Shown piece by piece: positions 5,651 through 5,974 of a DNA stretch of 5,974 nt; position 1 is the first letter of the stretch; every line of letters starts with the position of its first letter. Source of the DNA: Pseudomaricurvus sp965662505. GTDB taxonomy: Bacteria; Pseudomonadota; Gammaproteobacteria; Pseudomonadales; Cellvibrionaceae. The position numbers were made by a program, and so were the translations under genes. Location: assembly GCF_965662505.1 (NCBI RefSeq), contig NZ_CBFIHX010000167.1, forward strand, positions 1 to 5,974. Direction: 5' to 3'. Below the pieces are notes generated by a model. That model was not told the origin of the DNA and searched no databases. It saw only the letters and a program-made list of their open reading frames with translations.

Positions 5651-5974
5651 GTGTTCCCCGCTCATCAATGCGTAAGCCTTCAAGGTTTAATAAAAACGTT
5701 TTGATGGGCAGTCCTCCGCGATAGCCTGTCAGTTTTCGGCTGGTGCCCACGACCCGATGACAGGGCAATACAATGGACAGCGGATTTCGACCGTTGGCCA
5801 TGCCTACCGCGCGCGAGGCCGATGGCTGATCCAGTTGTGTTGCCATCTCTCCGTAGGTGATGGTTGTCCCGAAAGGCACTTTGGCCAGCGCTCGCCACAC
5901 TCGTTGTTGGAATTCCGTGCCAATGGGAGCCAGTGGCAAATCAAAGGTGGTCAACTCTCCTTCGAAATACGCCA
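5640..5974 (-). CDS. ogt: O6-alkylguanine-DNA alkyltransferase (Ogt/MGMT), N-terminal part outside window
   Basis: Suicide DNA repair enzyme that moves an alkyl group from O6-alkylguanine in DNA to its own cysteine. The visible 111 residues are the C-terminal catalytic domain. In order they contain AYFEGE, GTEFQQRVWRAL, PFGTTITYGEMA, SASRAVGMANGRNP (the helix-turn-helix with the arginine finger, followed by the Asn hinge), the catalytic IVLPCHRVV (Cys codon at 5760-5762) and LTGYRGGLPIKTFLLNLE. The TTG at 5952-5954 is not the start: the frame stays open to the window edge and reads the family's YF.GE...F motif, so roughly 50 residues of the N-terminal domain lie beyond position 5974. All catalytic features seen are intact. 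The product is the stand-alone Ogt type as far as visible; an Ada fusion cannot be ruled out because the N-terminus is missing. The stop at 5640-5642 lies inside the last codons of the globin gene, giving an 11-base tail-to-tail overlap. Confidence 0.92.
   Translation of the reverse strand, partial: AYFEGELTTFDLPLAPIGTEFQQRVWRALAKVPFGTTITYGEMATQLDQPSASRAVGMANGRNPLSIVLPCHRVVGTSRKLTGYRGGLPIKTFLLNLEGLRIDERGTLSI

Noticed and set aside
1..5974. Search for a mobile element, CRISPR array, tRNA or defence gene set
   Set aside because: No transposase, terminal repeats, spaced direct repeats, tRNA fold or defence domains were seen; the genes belong to ordinary chromosomal families.

Overview
The window looks like a chromosomal segment of a gammaproteobacterium of mid GC content (roughly 52-54 % by eye, not computed). 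The protein families and the style of the genes (a group II truncated haemoglobin, a periplasmic HAD phosphatase, a CPA1 antiporter with a C-terminal RCK-like domain, an Ogt-type DNA repair enzyme) fit a marine or environmental member of that class. This placement is inference; there is no rRNA or marker gene to fix it. There are no mobile elements, tRNAs or CRISPR arrays, and the gene density is normal.

Layout. Positions 1-57 are the last 18 codons of an unidentified + strand gene. Positions 156-1241 (+) encode a membrane-anchored endonuclease/exonuclease/phosphatase (EEP) superfamily protein whose last codons form a perfect hairpin. Facing it on the - strand, 1254-1671 is a decayed remnant of the C-terminal ligand-sensing domain of a chemoreceptor, with a one-base frameshift. 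Next on the - strand come a secreted HAD phosphatase (1725-2747) and a 613-residue cation:proton antiporter (2856-4697). Upstream of the antiporter is a 156-base leader with two inverted repeats, and then a 48-residue cysteine-containing small protein gene (4854-5000, -) that has a near-perfect Shine-Dalgarno sequence. Divergent from it, on the + strand, is a group II truncated globin (5156-5650) whose 3' end is a 15-bp tandem repeat coding for a Ser/Thr-rich tail. The globin converges on, and overlaps by 11 bases, an O6-alkylguanine-DNA alkyltransferase (5640 to beyond the window end, -).

How the genes relate. No obvious shared pathway joins them. The small gene, antiporter and phosphatase are collinear on the - strand and could be partly co-transcribed, but the gaps (156 and 107 bases) are long enough for separate promoters. 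I see no undescribed multi-gene system here. The points most worth a second look are the small cysteine peptide with its hairpins, the repeat-encoded globin tail that reaches into the repair gene, and the chemoreceptor fossil.
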